This document shows positions 42,617 through 55,264 of a DNA stretch of 64,000 nt, piece by piece. The position numbers and the translations under genes were made by a program. Under the pieces are notes generated by a model. It was not told the origin of the DNA. It was given only the letters and a program-made list of their open reading frames with translations, and did no database searches. Every line of letters starts with the position of its first letter. Positions within the stretch are counted from its first letter, which is position 1. This DNA is from Antitrichia curtipendula (taxonomy: Eukaryota; Streptophyta; Bryopsida; Hypnales; Leucodontaceae): NCBI GenBank assembly GCA_951230915.1, contig OX579637.1, positions 28,458,001 to 28,522,000 of the forward strand, read 5' to 3'.

Positions 42617-45496
42617 ATGGATTCCTCGGCAGACGCATCTGACATGATAGATTCATCGGATGATGAGTACTATCCGCGAGAAGAGGAAGTTTTGTTGTTG
42701 GAGTCGTCAGACGATGAACTCCAGAATGCAGATGGAGTGAATGCTGATGTCCCAGATTGTGAGGGTCTTCCATGTAGGTTCTGGAATACCCGGGTTGTGA
42801 CTTTGTACAATGAAGCCGGCCTGCTCGTTGGTCAAGGTACCTGCCATAGTGTGAATTTTAACCTTGTCCTCGGTGTCAGTGGTCCTCTTAGAGACACTCA
42901 CGTAACAATGCACATTTCCAAGACATTTTCTGAAGATGACTTGTGAAAAGAACGAGAGTACTTGCTACTTACTTGGCCTATTCATTTAGTCCATTGCCGT
43001 TGGGCCAGTCTACGTGATCATGAGGCTCGAGATAATTTCAATCGCCTCCAAGCGGCTCTCTTAAATCCACCATCTTCAACGTCGGCGCGCCGTATACAAG
43101 TACCATCCGAAATCCGCCTTGGGAGACTACTCTAAGAACAAAGGATCTACTCACTCAAGATTCCATCAATTTGATGTCCAGTAAAGTATGTTGTCGGCAA
43201 AACTGTGTTCAACCATTCCCCAGGGATAAGATACAAGCCTTTTGTGAACACATGTACCAGAATTCAACCTTCAAGCACAAAGCCTTTATGAAAATGGAAG
43301 TGCACAGACAAATCCATCTTGACCAACATGGAAGAAGAATGGTAACAATTGAAGAGATACCGGTGTGCATGGATGCATATTTTAGGGGTCCCGTGGTCCA
43401 CCTTCTTTTGCTACCAAACATACATGAAGGTCAGACGGGAAGCGATGAAGCATGGCAACAAAGGATTGGTGAAGCCAAGAAAGCACACTCAACAAGCTAC
43501 TGCAACATTGAAGTGCATCCTAGAGAAAGAGGCGGATCATATGCCACATCGTACAAAGACGTTGAAGTTGGGGGAATAGGTTGTATCCATGATACTCCCC
43601 TCCACGTTCCAATGGAAGGGTAAAATGAAAGAACTCAACGAAGCGAATGCTGCTTTTGGATTGAAGGAGGTCTCAATTTCAAACTTGAGCAAGATTAAAT
43701 GTTCAGCGTTACCAGAGTATGAGGTGAAGAAACCAGGGGACAATTTTGCACGGTGCGCTACTTGTGACAAATTGCAAGAGCTTAGGAGGCGTGCTCTTGC
43801 TGGGTCTGTCACTGCTTTGAAGTGGTCGCGGAGTTTGGACAAACATCTAGCAATTGCTTATGCTCATCAAGAGCTGTACTATGCAAACCGCTACTAATCA
43901 CTTACTTCACCTCACGAGTGCCTTACAATCATGCATGACAAAATGGACCACTTAAAAACAGCTTGTCCAATCTTCTTCCACAAGAGTAAAGATGTTGATG
44001 GTCTAGTGAAATTGCCTGTGTCTGTCACGGGCATGATTGCGCATGGTCATGGAGATGTGCGTTACGCACATTATGGGTTGGATCTATTCACAAAAGATTC
44101 AAACTACACCATTGGCTCCATGGCAAAGCTGTTGCGAGATTTAGAATTGCCTCCCAGGTCTTCTTCCCAATAGTTGCTTGTGGGTTTGAGGTCCACCAAT
44201 TTGTTTCGTGCAATATTGAAGGGAGCAGAGATGTGCGAAAATTCACTTCCTTCACCGCCAATCAACTTAGTTCCAGCAACGCCTTTGCCCCCTATTCTCA
44301 ACGTGAAAATGGACAATGCCACATGCAACAACATGAACAGATATGTTTTCTCTTTTTGGTCTCTACTTGTTGCAAAGAAGATCTTTCGAGAAGTGTATGT
44401 GAACTTCATGATCATGGATCATACGCACGATGATATTGATGCATTGTTTGGAAGATAGAGCATGCTCTTGAAGAAGGAGAACTTTCCAACAATCCCGACC
44501 TTCATGAAGTCCTTCATGGATGTGGAGTCCATTCCTACTATCCCTCATCTCATAGAAGAGGTGCCCGATTTCAAAGGTTTCATTGCTGGTAAATGGATGG
44601 ACGGCAATGAGATTCTCATAGGACAAACAAGACCACAACAAGTGAAGTTCTATCTAGATTCGACGGATTGTCCAGTCATGAAGTACAAATTGAAGTGTAC
44701 GGATGAAGATTGGTTGGGCAAGGATGGCGGAAGCATTGAACTGTAGAAAGAAGACGCTGAAGGGCAAAGTCAATGGCCACGTGGTGTACCGTTTTCAGTT
44801 CTACAAAAGTCAATGAAAGGCGTGGAAGACATTGTGAAAGGTGTAACTAGATTCATGTAGTATTGGGAGAATCTATGCAATGCAGACGTCACTGGAGAAT
44901 GTCGGAGACGCTACGAGCCTATTGTGCGCTATTGGTATGGTGTTAAGATTGCTCTGCAGGAGCCACTACCATTGTCCACTGTTTTGAAAGACAGGTTCTG
45001 GCCAACTATTTGTATACAAGCAACAGAAGCAGATCAATTAGACGAAGATGGCGAGGACCTTGAAGAATATGGTGTGGATGACGCTTATGTTGGGCCTTTG
45101 AGGGATCACCCACAACCATCCTTCAGGGTGGTGCGGGATCTCTACGAAGGGTACTTTGTTGCAGTTCGACCTGCGGATGGTGAAAGTCAACCAGTTTGGA
45201 TTGCCAAGGCGTTGTTTGATCCAAACTATAATCCTGAGAAGCCGAATTGCATGCTCATTCAATACTTTTGTTTGACATCAAGGAATCAGGATGTTCGAGA
45301 TTTCTATACAGGATAGGATAGCAAAAGAAGTCTGCATTAGAAGGTTGATGAAACCGGACCACCTCTTTGGGAGGAAACAAACGCTTTGATGACAGCATGG
45401 AAGTCCCAAAACAGAAGAGGTACTCGCGAATGTAGGATCAAGATTCCTACAGCTCAAATTGAAGTCATCAACCAAAGCTTGGCTTCATATACTTGA
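42617..45496 (+). pseudogene. DUF7869-type (DDE-like) transposon gene, copy B, nearly full length
   Basis: The first exon (42617-42946) is acidic (SSDDEYYPREEE) with GQGTCHSVNFNLVLGVSG. From 43171, CCRQNCVQPFPRDKI carries the same CCxxxC motif as copy A. The frame shifts near 43367 into WMHILGVPWSTFF and continues in one frame to TGA at 45494-45496: PRKHTQQATATLKCI, FARCATCDKL, CLTIMHDKMDH, VSVTGMIAHGHGDVRYAHYG, LNVKMDNATCNNMNRYVFSF, MDHTHDDIDALFGR and ENFPTIPTFMKSF. These match, from memory, the DUF7869 region of plant proteins. The KMDN and HTHDDID motifs look like catalytic acidic positions of a DDE/RNase H-type fold (inference). Stops: TAG 43577, TAA 43895, TAG 44171, 44456, 44744, 44858, 45314 and 45338. 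At 44456 and 44744 family members I recall have Trp. Confidence 0.7.
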
Positions 45497-47968
45497 CATT
45501 CTGGAATATTATCCTTAAATTAGTTATAGTATGTTAATCTCATATATTGGATATTTATTTATTTTTTGTCTTCATTTTTATTTAAATATACCTACCATTA
45601 CGTGTTTCCACATTCTCTTTTTTGGATATGTTATTTTATTTTACTTGCTTAATGTATGTCCAAAATGGATTTGGAAATGTAATGTGATTGAGAAAAAAGG
45701 CAGTGGGTATAACCACTCTTTAGTTTGTTAACATATGAAGCACTTGTCACAATTTGGGATGAGGGCCCGTTGGTTGTTACAACTTTCCTGTCTGCAAAGC
45801 TCACTTAGCAGTACCAAATCATGTATCTCTTTCAGTCACTCATACGATTTCAACGGGAATCGAACTTGGACCGCCTGAAGGAGATGATTAGCTTTTCACA
45901 ACCAAACGTTCAGCTCATGACTTGGTGTTCAACAATAGTTTTAGAATTCATTTATATGATCTTAAACAATACTATAACCCAAACCTGATTGTATTTGGTG
46001 ACAAAACTCTTATTTTAATGGAAATTACAATGTTACAACTAATAAATGTAGTGATTCTCAACCTAAATTGTCTACATTTATTATTTGGATTTTCAGCATG
46101 TAAATGGACAATATTAGTTTGAGAGGTTCCCACCCTCTCAAAATAATGAATATAACATTTTTTCCTTCCTCTAGACAATGAGTTGAATTTATGCATAGTT
46201 GTGCTCTGTAGATCTTGCGGATTGTTAATAGACTAATATAGACAATGAAAATTATTGGGATGTATTCATAACAACTAAGTATTTGTGAACTAAGATTTAT
46301 TTTTTGTTGAACTACATTCTTTAGATCACAAAAATTGTGATCAATATTGTGTTATGCATTGCTTATTCATGTCTATTGATTGTTGTGTAGGTTAAAGTGG
46401 TGCTACAATCAAATATTAAAGATGGCAACTATAATAAAGCTGCAATTATATCAAGTACTATCCTTCTTTTAATCATTTTTTGCCTAAGTAGAAGATACTC
46501 ATATCAAAGGGTTGCATCTAGAGAATTTCCTTAAAAGGTTCTATTAATTTGTTCAATTTTCTAAAGAAGCACCAACAAAGAAATTTGTGATTGCTTTATA
46601 AGTCCTCTACTTGGCTTGATATACTTTGTAGCTTGTGTACTCACTTAAGATGAAGTTGAAATGGATGGAATGTAGTTATGGATATTTAGTTATTATATCA
46701 CAGCTTCTATTTGCAATGCTAGGTAGTTATTGTATAGGTGGTGGAAGTAGTCATGAGCTAGCTCATGCAATATATTTTGGTGAAGGTATTTTTACTGTTG
46801 CCATATGTGGGTGTGTATTTTATGCTCCATCCATTAATGAAATCTTAACTGTAAGCTACAAGCTTCTTGATATCCACTTTGTAATGGATCAAGACAAGCT
46901 TGGTATTGTATTTTTCTAGCATGTGAAACCTCCAACTTTCTTTTTAAGCTTCTTTTTTCATATTTTTTGTACACTTCTGCTTTGTATTGAGCTCTTACGA
47001 GCCAAGTTTTTTGGTTTCAATACAACCAGAAAATTTTAATTAATAGAAATAGAATTCTATTATTTAATAGAAGATGAATACTAAGTAATTGTATCTACTA
47101 AAGAAACTTATCTCCTATTGGAACAAATAATTTTGCTTAAACTGAAGTGTTTTCTTTGGTTGTCTTTGATGTTTCATGTTTGTGACAGCCACAAACATCT
47201 ACTACGGAACAAGCAAAATGGGAGGGTTTTAAAGTTGAATTATGGTTTGATGAGCTTATAATTTGTGGAACTTTTGCTCAACAGTTTACCACTCCATTTC
47301 AAAAAATTATAGTAACTTCTGAAAGGGGGCTTACTTTTAGAAGCTGTTTTGCTTGTCTTATTTGTGTATGCTAGTGCAAAGATTTCTTTTTATGCCATTA
47401 GAGCAAAACTAGGGTCTCTAGATGCCTAACTTACTTTTTCTAATATTGGCTTGGAAAATCCCGATAAATACCACCTTGCATGTTGCCAATTTGGAGTCTA
47501 AGGCCGTGACATCAAATTTGACACGGGGGGCCTCCAATCAGACCAGGGTGTTGGATATTATATAATAACTCTTGTACCCAACGTACCATGTCTTCCATTA
47601 AGATTAAAAAAGAAATTTGGCAATGGGTGTACTAACGCAAGACTTGTTCTGCAATATGACAAGTAGTGGAACCGCCCAGAGAAAGTCTTTGATGTAATGG
47701 CTTTACAAATTTTGTGGGAATTTCAAATTCACACGAATTAAGCCTCCTAGCATGAAATTGGCACACACTCTAGCAAGTGGTGCAAATTACTGTCAATGGA
47801 CATTGTTTATGATCAATGTGAAGATTGTATTGGCGGCATCAGTGGAAACAAGTAGTTCACAATAGAGAATTAGAGAGTCGGAGTGTGGAAACATATAGGG
47901 TGATCAATGGCAACTACTTGTTCCTGGTAGTTGTTGGATTTTGTGAGTAGTTTGCGAGGGTGTGAAAA
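45497..47968. other. AT-rich flank with possible exon remnants
   Basis: A 94-codon plus ORF at 46635-46919 is hydrophobic (YLVIISQLLFAMLGSYCIGG; a membrane segment is possible). QAKWEGFKVELWFDELIIC near 47210-47270 also reads like protein. Neither has recognisable homology, and no linked exon structure is clear. Confidence 0.3.
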
Positions 47969-49496
47969 ATGGAAAGTCGTAGACTTTGTTTGGAAGTTGT
48001 GGCAGTGATTCTCCATAACACTTACAATGATCAAGGGGAGTGGATTTCCACAAGATACAAAAGACTTTCATGGGTGAGGTTGAATCCGGGGTTTAGAGGA
48101 ACTTGGATGCAAGAAGCTGGCCGACATGGAGGGGACAACATGAGAGGATCTTACAAAGCTCAAATTGTCAATTTCAAGTTCAAAGTTGATGGCCGCAAGT
48201 CCATTTTCAACAAGCCGGAGTTAGAGGCAGTGTTGGTGAGGCATGCATATCATTGGCATCAAGTACTGCTTGATCCCAAAATTTGCCACAACCAAGTTTT
48301 ATGCAACTATAACGTTCCACTGCATCTTCACTTCTACCATGAATGAGCTCTAGTTTGTTTCCAATAGTGTAGTAACAACTTTTTTTTTGTTGTTAATTTT
48401 ATGTGCTGTGCTTTCTATTGGAAGCAGTTCTGTACCAATCCTTTTTTGAAGATTGGGTGTATCCAGATTCTATACTTGGAGTCATTGTCGTTGTCAACAA
48501 CAATGTTGGGGAGGCCAGCCGCAATGGGCGTTCCTACACCAAACTACTTGAGAATGATATCTTCTTTTCTAACCTAGTATGTGTTCTATTTATCTTGGGG
48601 TTTCTCTACGGATTAGCTGAGTTGCTGCCGTTGCCAACATTCAATGATCCAGACTAGCCCCTCCTAGACTTGTACACCAGTGAAGCTTTCAGAGCCAAGT
48701 TCCCAGCAAATTTCTAGTCTATAAACAAAGCCACTACTGGGAGCCGCATGGGACATCTCTAGTGGTTTGATCCTTTGCACGTTTTTGTTGATTTGTTTGC
48801 TCAGATGGAAACATGATGAGACAAATATCTACCCTCTATGTTCTCAACAATCCCTCCAATGAGCTATTTACGAGCCTTATGGATCCAGGTTGGCATAAAA
48901 AATTTGTCTTTGGTAAGGATATTGTCAGGTGTACTATTTCACAGGACACCTTAACCTTCAGGTACATTGTAGCATGTTTCCATTGCTCTATTTGCCATTA
49001 CTATATTGCCACTACTCTGTTGTCATTTTTGGTTCACGGCCTACTTCTGTTTCCACTACTTTGTTGTTAGTACCATGACCTTGTGTTGCTGCAATTTTGG
49101 ATGTTTAGAGTTGTTGCCCTTCTTGAATTAAAGGTTGCTCTAACAAGTGTTGTACAATTCAACAGGTACCATGTAGGGCAATCAATGTTATATACAAACT
49201 TCAAGTAAGGGAGAGAGCTTTTGGGGCAAGATGGGGTTAGTTGGGAATAAATTGACTAAGTGCGGGAGGAAGAAATGGTAGTTCTTCCTTGTCTGTTCCA
49301 AAGTGCAATGGTGGCAAGGTTTGAAGTGGGTAGAGAATGGCTGTTGTCTCACATTTGTAGAGAGGTTTGTATTACCTTGGGGGACGTGGCACTAGAGGAG
49401 TTCCGCTTCAAGGTGAGGCAAGTTGGTTTTTATAATATCAACGTCAATCCCAGGCACAAAGCTGTGAACACAATAGCACAAGTCCTACTGCCCTAG
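47969..49496 (+). pseudogene. Unidentified decayed gene, scattered exon-like pieces
   Basis: 47969-48346 reads WVRLNPGFRGTWMQEAGRHG and SIFNKPELEAVLVRHAYHWH, and ends LHLHFYHE. 48403-48657 (SILGVIVVVNNNVGEASRNG), 48813-48960 and 49260-49496 (LEEFRFKVRQVGFYNINVNP) follow on the same strand. Intervening sequence may be intronic. No known family is seen. Length and position between other element remnants suggest mobile-element origin. Confidence 0.35.
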
Positions 49497-50064
49497 ACTT
49501 TTGAGATAGTGGCTAGCAGCACCTAATTAGGACAACTCTTGAGAACTAGTGCTACATGAGCTTTTTTGGATTACAATGGAAAAAATGTGATGTTTAAAAT
49601 GATGTAGTATTAGAAATGATATGTTCCTAACAACCATGATAGGAACTACTCTAAGGCTGGATTTTGACAATCTAGGCATTGTTTTTTTCTAAGCTAATAC
49701 AATGCCTATTTTCTACCTAGTTCATGTTTCAAACTCAGTTGCCACTTGTTTCCTGGGACCAGTTGCATTGATGACTGAGTTTATCCTAATCCTGTAATGA
49801 CCATAACAAGGCTGCAATCATTGTTGCCATTGTTCTTATGAGAGTCACTTGAAGCCAATGTGGAAGATGTCTAGTTTAGAAAAATGTGAAATACTCAAGA
49901 TGTAAAAATGTGAATTTTTATTACTCAAAATGTTTACCACATCAAAATACAGTGACAAGATTGAAAAGTTCCATGTAGTCTGTGTTACAGTACAACAATC
50001 ATTTCAGACTTTGATCTATGCTAAACTATACATAAAGTCCTCAACCTCCCTTATCTAAGGGAGG

Positions 50065-53000
50065 TCACATAGCCTCAATCAACGCATCCAGATCTTTTGA
50101 GGCCGAAGTAGCTGATTTGGACAAACCCGGTGCAAGTTTCTCCTTACTATTGTTTTCATCTTCAGAACCTTCTTCCTTGAATTCTAGTTATGGTGACGTT
50201 GTCGCTGCTATCAAGGGTTGTACAGGATTGACATTCTTGTGGCTCCTTCCCCTCTTCCATACCATCTTCCCTTCTTCCTTGTCATTTTCTTCCTCCTCTG
50301 GAGAGGCTACTTTAGCTAGTGGCACTTGCTGAGCCTTCGGCTTGTTGTTATTGTCACGCACCTTCCTCCTCTCTTCCTTCTTCTTTTCTTCCTTCTTCAT
50401 GTTGTCTTCTTTCTTCCTCTTTTTTTCTTTTGTTCTCCCTTCCAGTAATTGATTTGATATTGGAAATAGACATCTGGGACATCTAGAAACAAACATCCAA
50501 AAACAAGCATCATTGTCAGTTTATTTGGCTGGTCACAACGCAATTCCAATAAACACAAGTACGAGATAGAGGTACTAACACATGCTAATTGAAAACACAA
50601 CTTTGTAAGGAACATACTATGTTGGGCTAAGGTTGAAATGGCTGCAGCAACAACTTCTGTAAAGCTACTTTCACGAGGTTGATTAGCAAGCAAATCAAAG
50701 GGCAAAATCGGTTGATATGCATTTATTAGGAGGACGTTGTGTATTGCCTTATCAACTAGGGGAGAAGGACCCTTAATTTAGACCTTCATCTTCATGAGTT
50801 GGTGGTCCCTCAACAACACTAGCAGCTTCTTTCTTACGCATCACAAAGATGGACGACTCCAAAAGTGCTAGCCTTTTCTCTTTGGGAAGAAGATTTAGGG
50901 GAGGTGTTTCTAACACGTCAAAAACCCATGATTCCAACTACAAGAGATCACCCAATTTCTTGCACTGAGGACAAGCGCAACATCCTGAAAGGAGTTCTAG
51001 CCACAAGCACCAAGTGTAAAACAGACAACCACAAGAATACGGTACTGCATCATTGGAAACAAACAGTAGAGAGCAGCATGCATACGGTGCATCTAGTTGA
51101 ATTTGTGACAAAACACTTGCTTTTGACCACTTATTTCCAACAAGCTTCTTCGACTTGATGGGTATAAGTATACTAGACCCATGCAATTTTGGCAAAACCC
51201 TGTTGTACTATTTTGAACTCAGAGTACTAATTAGTACTTTATGTACTTCTGTGCAATTGATCTCTGCCGTTGCTTTTGGATTGTCAAGGAATAATTAACT
51301 GTGAGATATTCGGTAGGTTTATTTGACAAAATGTGCCAGGGTTATAGTAGACCATAAAACACCGCCGAGCTTCCAAATTTAAAGCAATATTCCTCCGGCC
51401 AAAGTAAAAAATGTACTAAAAATATTACTGTTGTCAGAAGGACATAATGGAGCGTCCAAAAAAAAGTAATGGAAAATCTAAGTTTTTGGTTAATTCCACC
51501 TGCCGCCATTGTAGAACTCCCTACCGCCATCTTAAATCTTCAATCCAATTTGAAAAAGATGGATTTTTCAAGTAGATATCCGTTGCAAACCAAAGCTAAT
51601 TGATTTCTAAGATTTCTGCCAAGTGTAAGCTGTAAACATACAGTTTGGAGAAGATTCCAAGGCACGGCTCCTCCTTTTCTTAGATGCAAAAAAGAAATCA
51701 GTACTTGAACTTTCCATGACCAAAAAATTTGTACTTTTCTCTAAAATAATACACTGTGGTTTTTTACTAGTAATCCAAAAAGTACAAATTTCTCCCACTG
51801 AACTTGATTTTTCAAGAAGCAAATTGTACACATGAGCTCTTCACTTGTATAATGTCTAGAGTACCAAAAAAAAATTGGAATAAAAAGCTTCTAAGTTCCA
51901 GTATTAACAAGCACAAAGTCATGTTGTCCTAAAAAATGCCTTTGTGACCTGAAAAAGTACATGGTCTAGCATACTTATATCCTGATGGAGTACTGCGCTG
52001 CTTTCTCAATTGCTACCTTCTTTTGCAATTGTTCTAGCGCATGTCAGGAACTCAAGTAAATTTTTGAGGCGGTCGCAGTGGTAGTTGCCATTCTTGCTGC
52101 AGACTCCTGGACCGCCTCCAATTTGTTGTCGTTTGTAGCAATGTCCTTACTCACCTGTCATTGTTGCTTGTCAATAAGAGCCTACTCTTCTAGCTCTCCT
52201 GCTTTAGGTCTTTGCTCTTTCTATACAATTCTTCCTTCATGGAATTGAGCTGGTTGTCTTTTGTTTCCAACTTCAGCTTACGATCTTTCGCTTTTTTGTA
52301 CGCGTCCTTCAAATTAGAAAGACACTTTTCCTTACCGTGGAGGTCAATGCACTTCTTTTTCACCTCCTTCAACAAGTCATCCACCTTCTGCATGCCAATT
52401 TCACCACCTCCACTGTGTTGAAGTCCACCGTGCTCAACAAAGTATTGACAGGACTCCTTCATGATGCTCGCAGGCTGTTGCTTCAATGCTGAAGGGCCCA
52501 ACTTGAGCGGATTGTAATGCGTGTGATTTTGACGCTCTTCTATCATCTTGGCAACTACCATTGCCCAATTGACCTTGTTCTTGCGCCCATTGTCTTTATG
52601 GTAGAAGATACATGCGCGCAAGAACGTCTGGCTGAACAGTTTGTTGTCGGGAGGGTCGCCATATACTCATTGGTAAATTCTCAAGTATACTTTTTAGGCT
52701 TTAAGGTCCCGACACTTTTCGATCAAGTACCTTGTCTTATTGGCACCCTCCCCACGAGGCCAATTGTCATCATACAGGTCTGCTGGAACCATACTCCCCC
52801 TCACCTCTTTTGATGAAGAACCCTCCTTGTAGAGTCCTACCACCCTATGGAAGAACTCCTCGTCATAAACCGCCTTTGCTCTTCCTAACAAACATGGTGC
52901 CAATACAACTAGCCTCTCTCTCAACTCTTTTGGAATCCCCTGTAAATCAAACAACACATCCCATGACAATTCTGGCAAAATTGACTCTTTCAAATGAGCT

Positions 53001-53103
53001 TCTAATTTCAGAAAAGACTCTCGTTCCTATTCCTCTGCATTAAGAGCGGCTTTGCCTTTGACAAGGCTTTTTGAACGACTTCCTCTGTTGCCACTCGACA
53101 TAT
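50065..53103 (-). pseudogene. Decayed element gene, Ser/Gly/Arg-rich start, coiled coil, charged tail
   Basis: It starts with ATG at 53103 (MSSGNRGSRSKSLVKGKAAL). The first long exon reads ESILPELSWDVLFDLQGIPK, LGRAKAVYDEEFFHRVVGLY, SMVPADLYDDNWPRGEGANK and TFLRACIFYHKDNGRKNKVN. A coiled coil follows (VDDLLKEVKKKCIDLHGKEK), ending at a GTGAGT donor near 52155. Stops in that frame: TAG 53027, TAA 52694, TGA 52667, TAG 52190. Later pieces near 50705-50640 (ESSFTEVVAAAISTLAQHS) and 50470-50065 (Lys/Glu-rich, KEEKKKEERRKVRD, then acidic) end at TGA near 50065. General architecture (S/G/R-rich start, globular middle, coiled coil) resembles the 552-codon ORF at 12916-14574. No named family. Confidence 0.5.
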
Positions 53104-53489
53104 TCGGAACTGGCTGAAAAAAAATAAAAAAAATATGAAATGCAATGCAAGTACAGAAGACAGCTTGGACAATAGAAACACACTATTGAGAAGAATGAAT
53201 TTGGAAACACACTACTATGGCCAAATTTGTTAAAATGAGACAAAATAGTCATTTTGAGACTTCAATACTAAAATTGTTTTAGTGATTTTATCCTCGAATC
53301 GAAGATAAAATGCGAGTGCAACCTTTGAACAATCAAAGGTTTTTATATATATTAACATATGAAAGTCTCAAATTATCGAATAGTCTCAAAATATAAATAG
53401 TTATAATGATTTATCTTTGAGTCGAAGATAAAATTGAGACTATACCTTTGTTTCATTTTAATGAATATGGCCTTTACTATCAAGAAGAA

Positions 53490-53850
53490 GGAATGTACGG
53501 TTTAGGGTTTAGGTTTAGGCATGATGGCCACGCACCTCAAGCCGTCAACAATTCTTTCTACTAATGCCAAGTAAGTACTTGAATTAGTACTAGGACATTG
53601 ATTGATGACAGGTTGCATGTGATCATGAGTGGAACGAGGGGCTGCTGGGTATACGCTAGAACTAACAGGTCCACTCATTTAGTACATTGTGGAAGTTTAG
53701 TTATGGGCTTGAGGGTCTGGTCTAGGATTTATAATTTAGGGTAGGATTTAGGATTTAGATTCTAAACTTAGGATTTAGGATCTAGAATCCAAGGTTTTAG
53801 GGTTTGGGGTTTAGGATCTACGCTTTTTGGTCTAGGATTTAGGATGGCAA
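53490..53850. repeat. TTTAGGG telomere-like tract
   Basis: Repeated GGGTTTAGG, GGATTTAGGA and TAGGATTTAGG units, degenerate, over about 350 bp. It lies in the region between the divergent genes at 53103 (minus) and 55265 (plus). Confidence 0.65.
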
Positions 53851-54299
53851 GATTATTTTTCCTTGTTGTTCAAATTGGTAATTTCTAGGCATCATTTATG
53901 GACAAATTTGTATTAGAAGACATTTGCATTCAAGTTCTCTTGGATGGATCTATTTTGGAACTAAAAATATTACTTTCAAAGGCTATATTTATCAATTTAT
54001 ATTACATAATGGAATATTTGCTAATCAAAGTCGCAAGAATCTATTTTTATGAAATTATAAAGAACTAAGATAATAATCTGTATACAATTGGGTAGATTAA
54101 AAAACAAAAGATGGTGGTAGGATTAGTAGCAATTTAACCCTGTAGTGACTGGTTGACCAAGTTCTAGTTGATTTCTAGACTATATGCTTGTTGCAGCTCA
54201 AAATACACCCAATTTGCCAAAATACAAAAAATAACAGAATTAGTGCATCTTCAGATGCTCAATCTAAACCAAATTTTGTGATGGAAACATTTTAGGGGA

Positions 54300-54620
54300 C
54301 CATATATTACATACACTCCATTTTGAGTTCTTGTTTACCATCTCTTTTTTGTTCATCACAAATTTTTTGGTTTAGGACATGTCTTTTTCACCCCATTTTT
54401 TTCTCACACCCCATTTTTCTCCTTTCTCATACCCCTTTTTTATTCTCACTTAGTTTTCTTGGTTCAAGCCATGTCCACTTCACCTCATTTTTTACTAACC
54501 TTATTTTTTTCCTCTTATTGTATTTGGATTTATCCCATGTCTTCTTCCCTTCATTTTATTTTTCTCACCCCATTTTTTTCATAAGTTCATTTTTTTGGTT
54601 AATCCCAAGTCTTCTTCAAC
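54300..54620. repeat. T/C-rich repeat field
   Basis: Variants of CACCCCATTTTTTTCTCA and CATGTCTTCTTC alternate over about 300 bp. The 102-codon ORF over it (Ser/Phe/Leu) is compositional. Confidence 0.55.
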
Positions 54621-54625
54621 CCAAG

Positions 54626-54795
54626 ATATAGTGAAAAATATATAGTGTAGTTTGCTAAAAAAAATGTTGTCACCATTGATATAGTGTACAATATAGGGTG
54701 ACTTTACCAAAAAAATGTTGTCACCATTCATATAGTGTGCAAATATAGGGTGAATTTAGGAAAACAATATAATATCACAATTGATATAGTGTAGA
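54626..54795. repeat. Short tandem array, about 55-60-bp unit
   Basis: ATGTTGTCACCATT(G/C)ATATAG recurs at about 54664 and 54716, with TATAGTGTA.AATATAGGGTGA between. A more diverged unit follows to about 54790. Confidence 0.7.
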
Positions 54796-55264
54796 CAATA
54801 ATTTTCTTCATTGGTCTATTATAAAAAAAGTATAAGTATTCATGTAATGTAAATTCACTACTTACTAATGTTGATGGCACTACATCATGGTATTATTTGA
54901 TTGTATTATGATTATAATTACATTGAGAGGTTCATTTATTAAGCAAATGGCCCCATTCAAAATGATTTGAGGCCCAATGCAAGTCATGCATTTATTGTTG
55001 GCCCCAATTCACAATTTCATGATTACCATGCTCAAGCCCACGATTCAGAATGAAACACACTATTCAAACCATTTTGGCTTCATCTCTTTATCTTCTTCTT
55101 CTAGTTTGGGCTTAGCAACAATTCATGTAGTTTAGTCATAAACGTATTCAGTCACAACAGTTATACCTACACACAACATGGGGAGACAACCCCATTGTGT
55201 TTGCGTTATCAACAGGAGGGAAGGATGGGACTGAGGAACATCCCTTGATTGTGTTGAAGACAAA

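Larger units (their letters stand above)
30072..45496. mobile_element. Proposed large composite element, copy 2 (limits are gene limits, ends not found)
   Basis: NIF-like, acidic/coil and ParB-like segments on minus, with a DUF7869-type gene on plus, share about twenty P2 palindromes that occur nowhere else in the window. The arrangement mirrors copy 1 at 1-5.3 and 15.3-16.8 kb. An insertion of about 4 kb (37.1-41.2 kb) separates the two halves. I found no terminal inverted repeats or target duplication, so calling this a single element is inference. Confidence 0.45.

Noticed and set aside
16937..45340. TAG read as glutamine (alternative genetic code)
   Set aside because: Many TAGs sit where CAG is plausible, but others fall where Trp is expected, TGA and TAA also interrupt the same frames, and frame shifts are present. 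C-to-T decay explains all of these.
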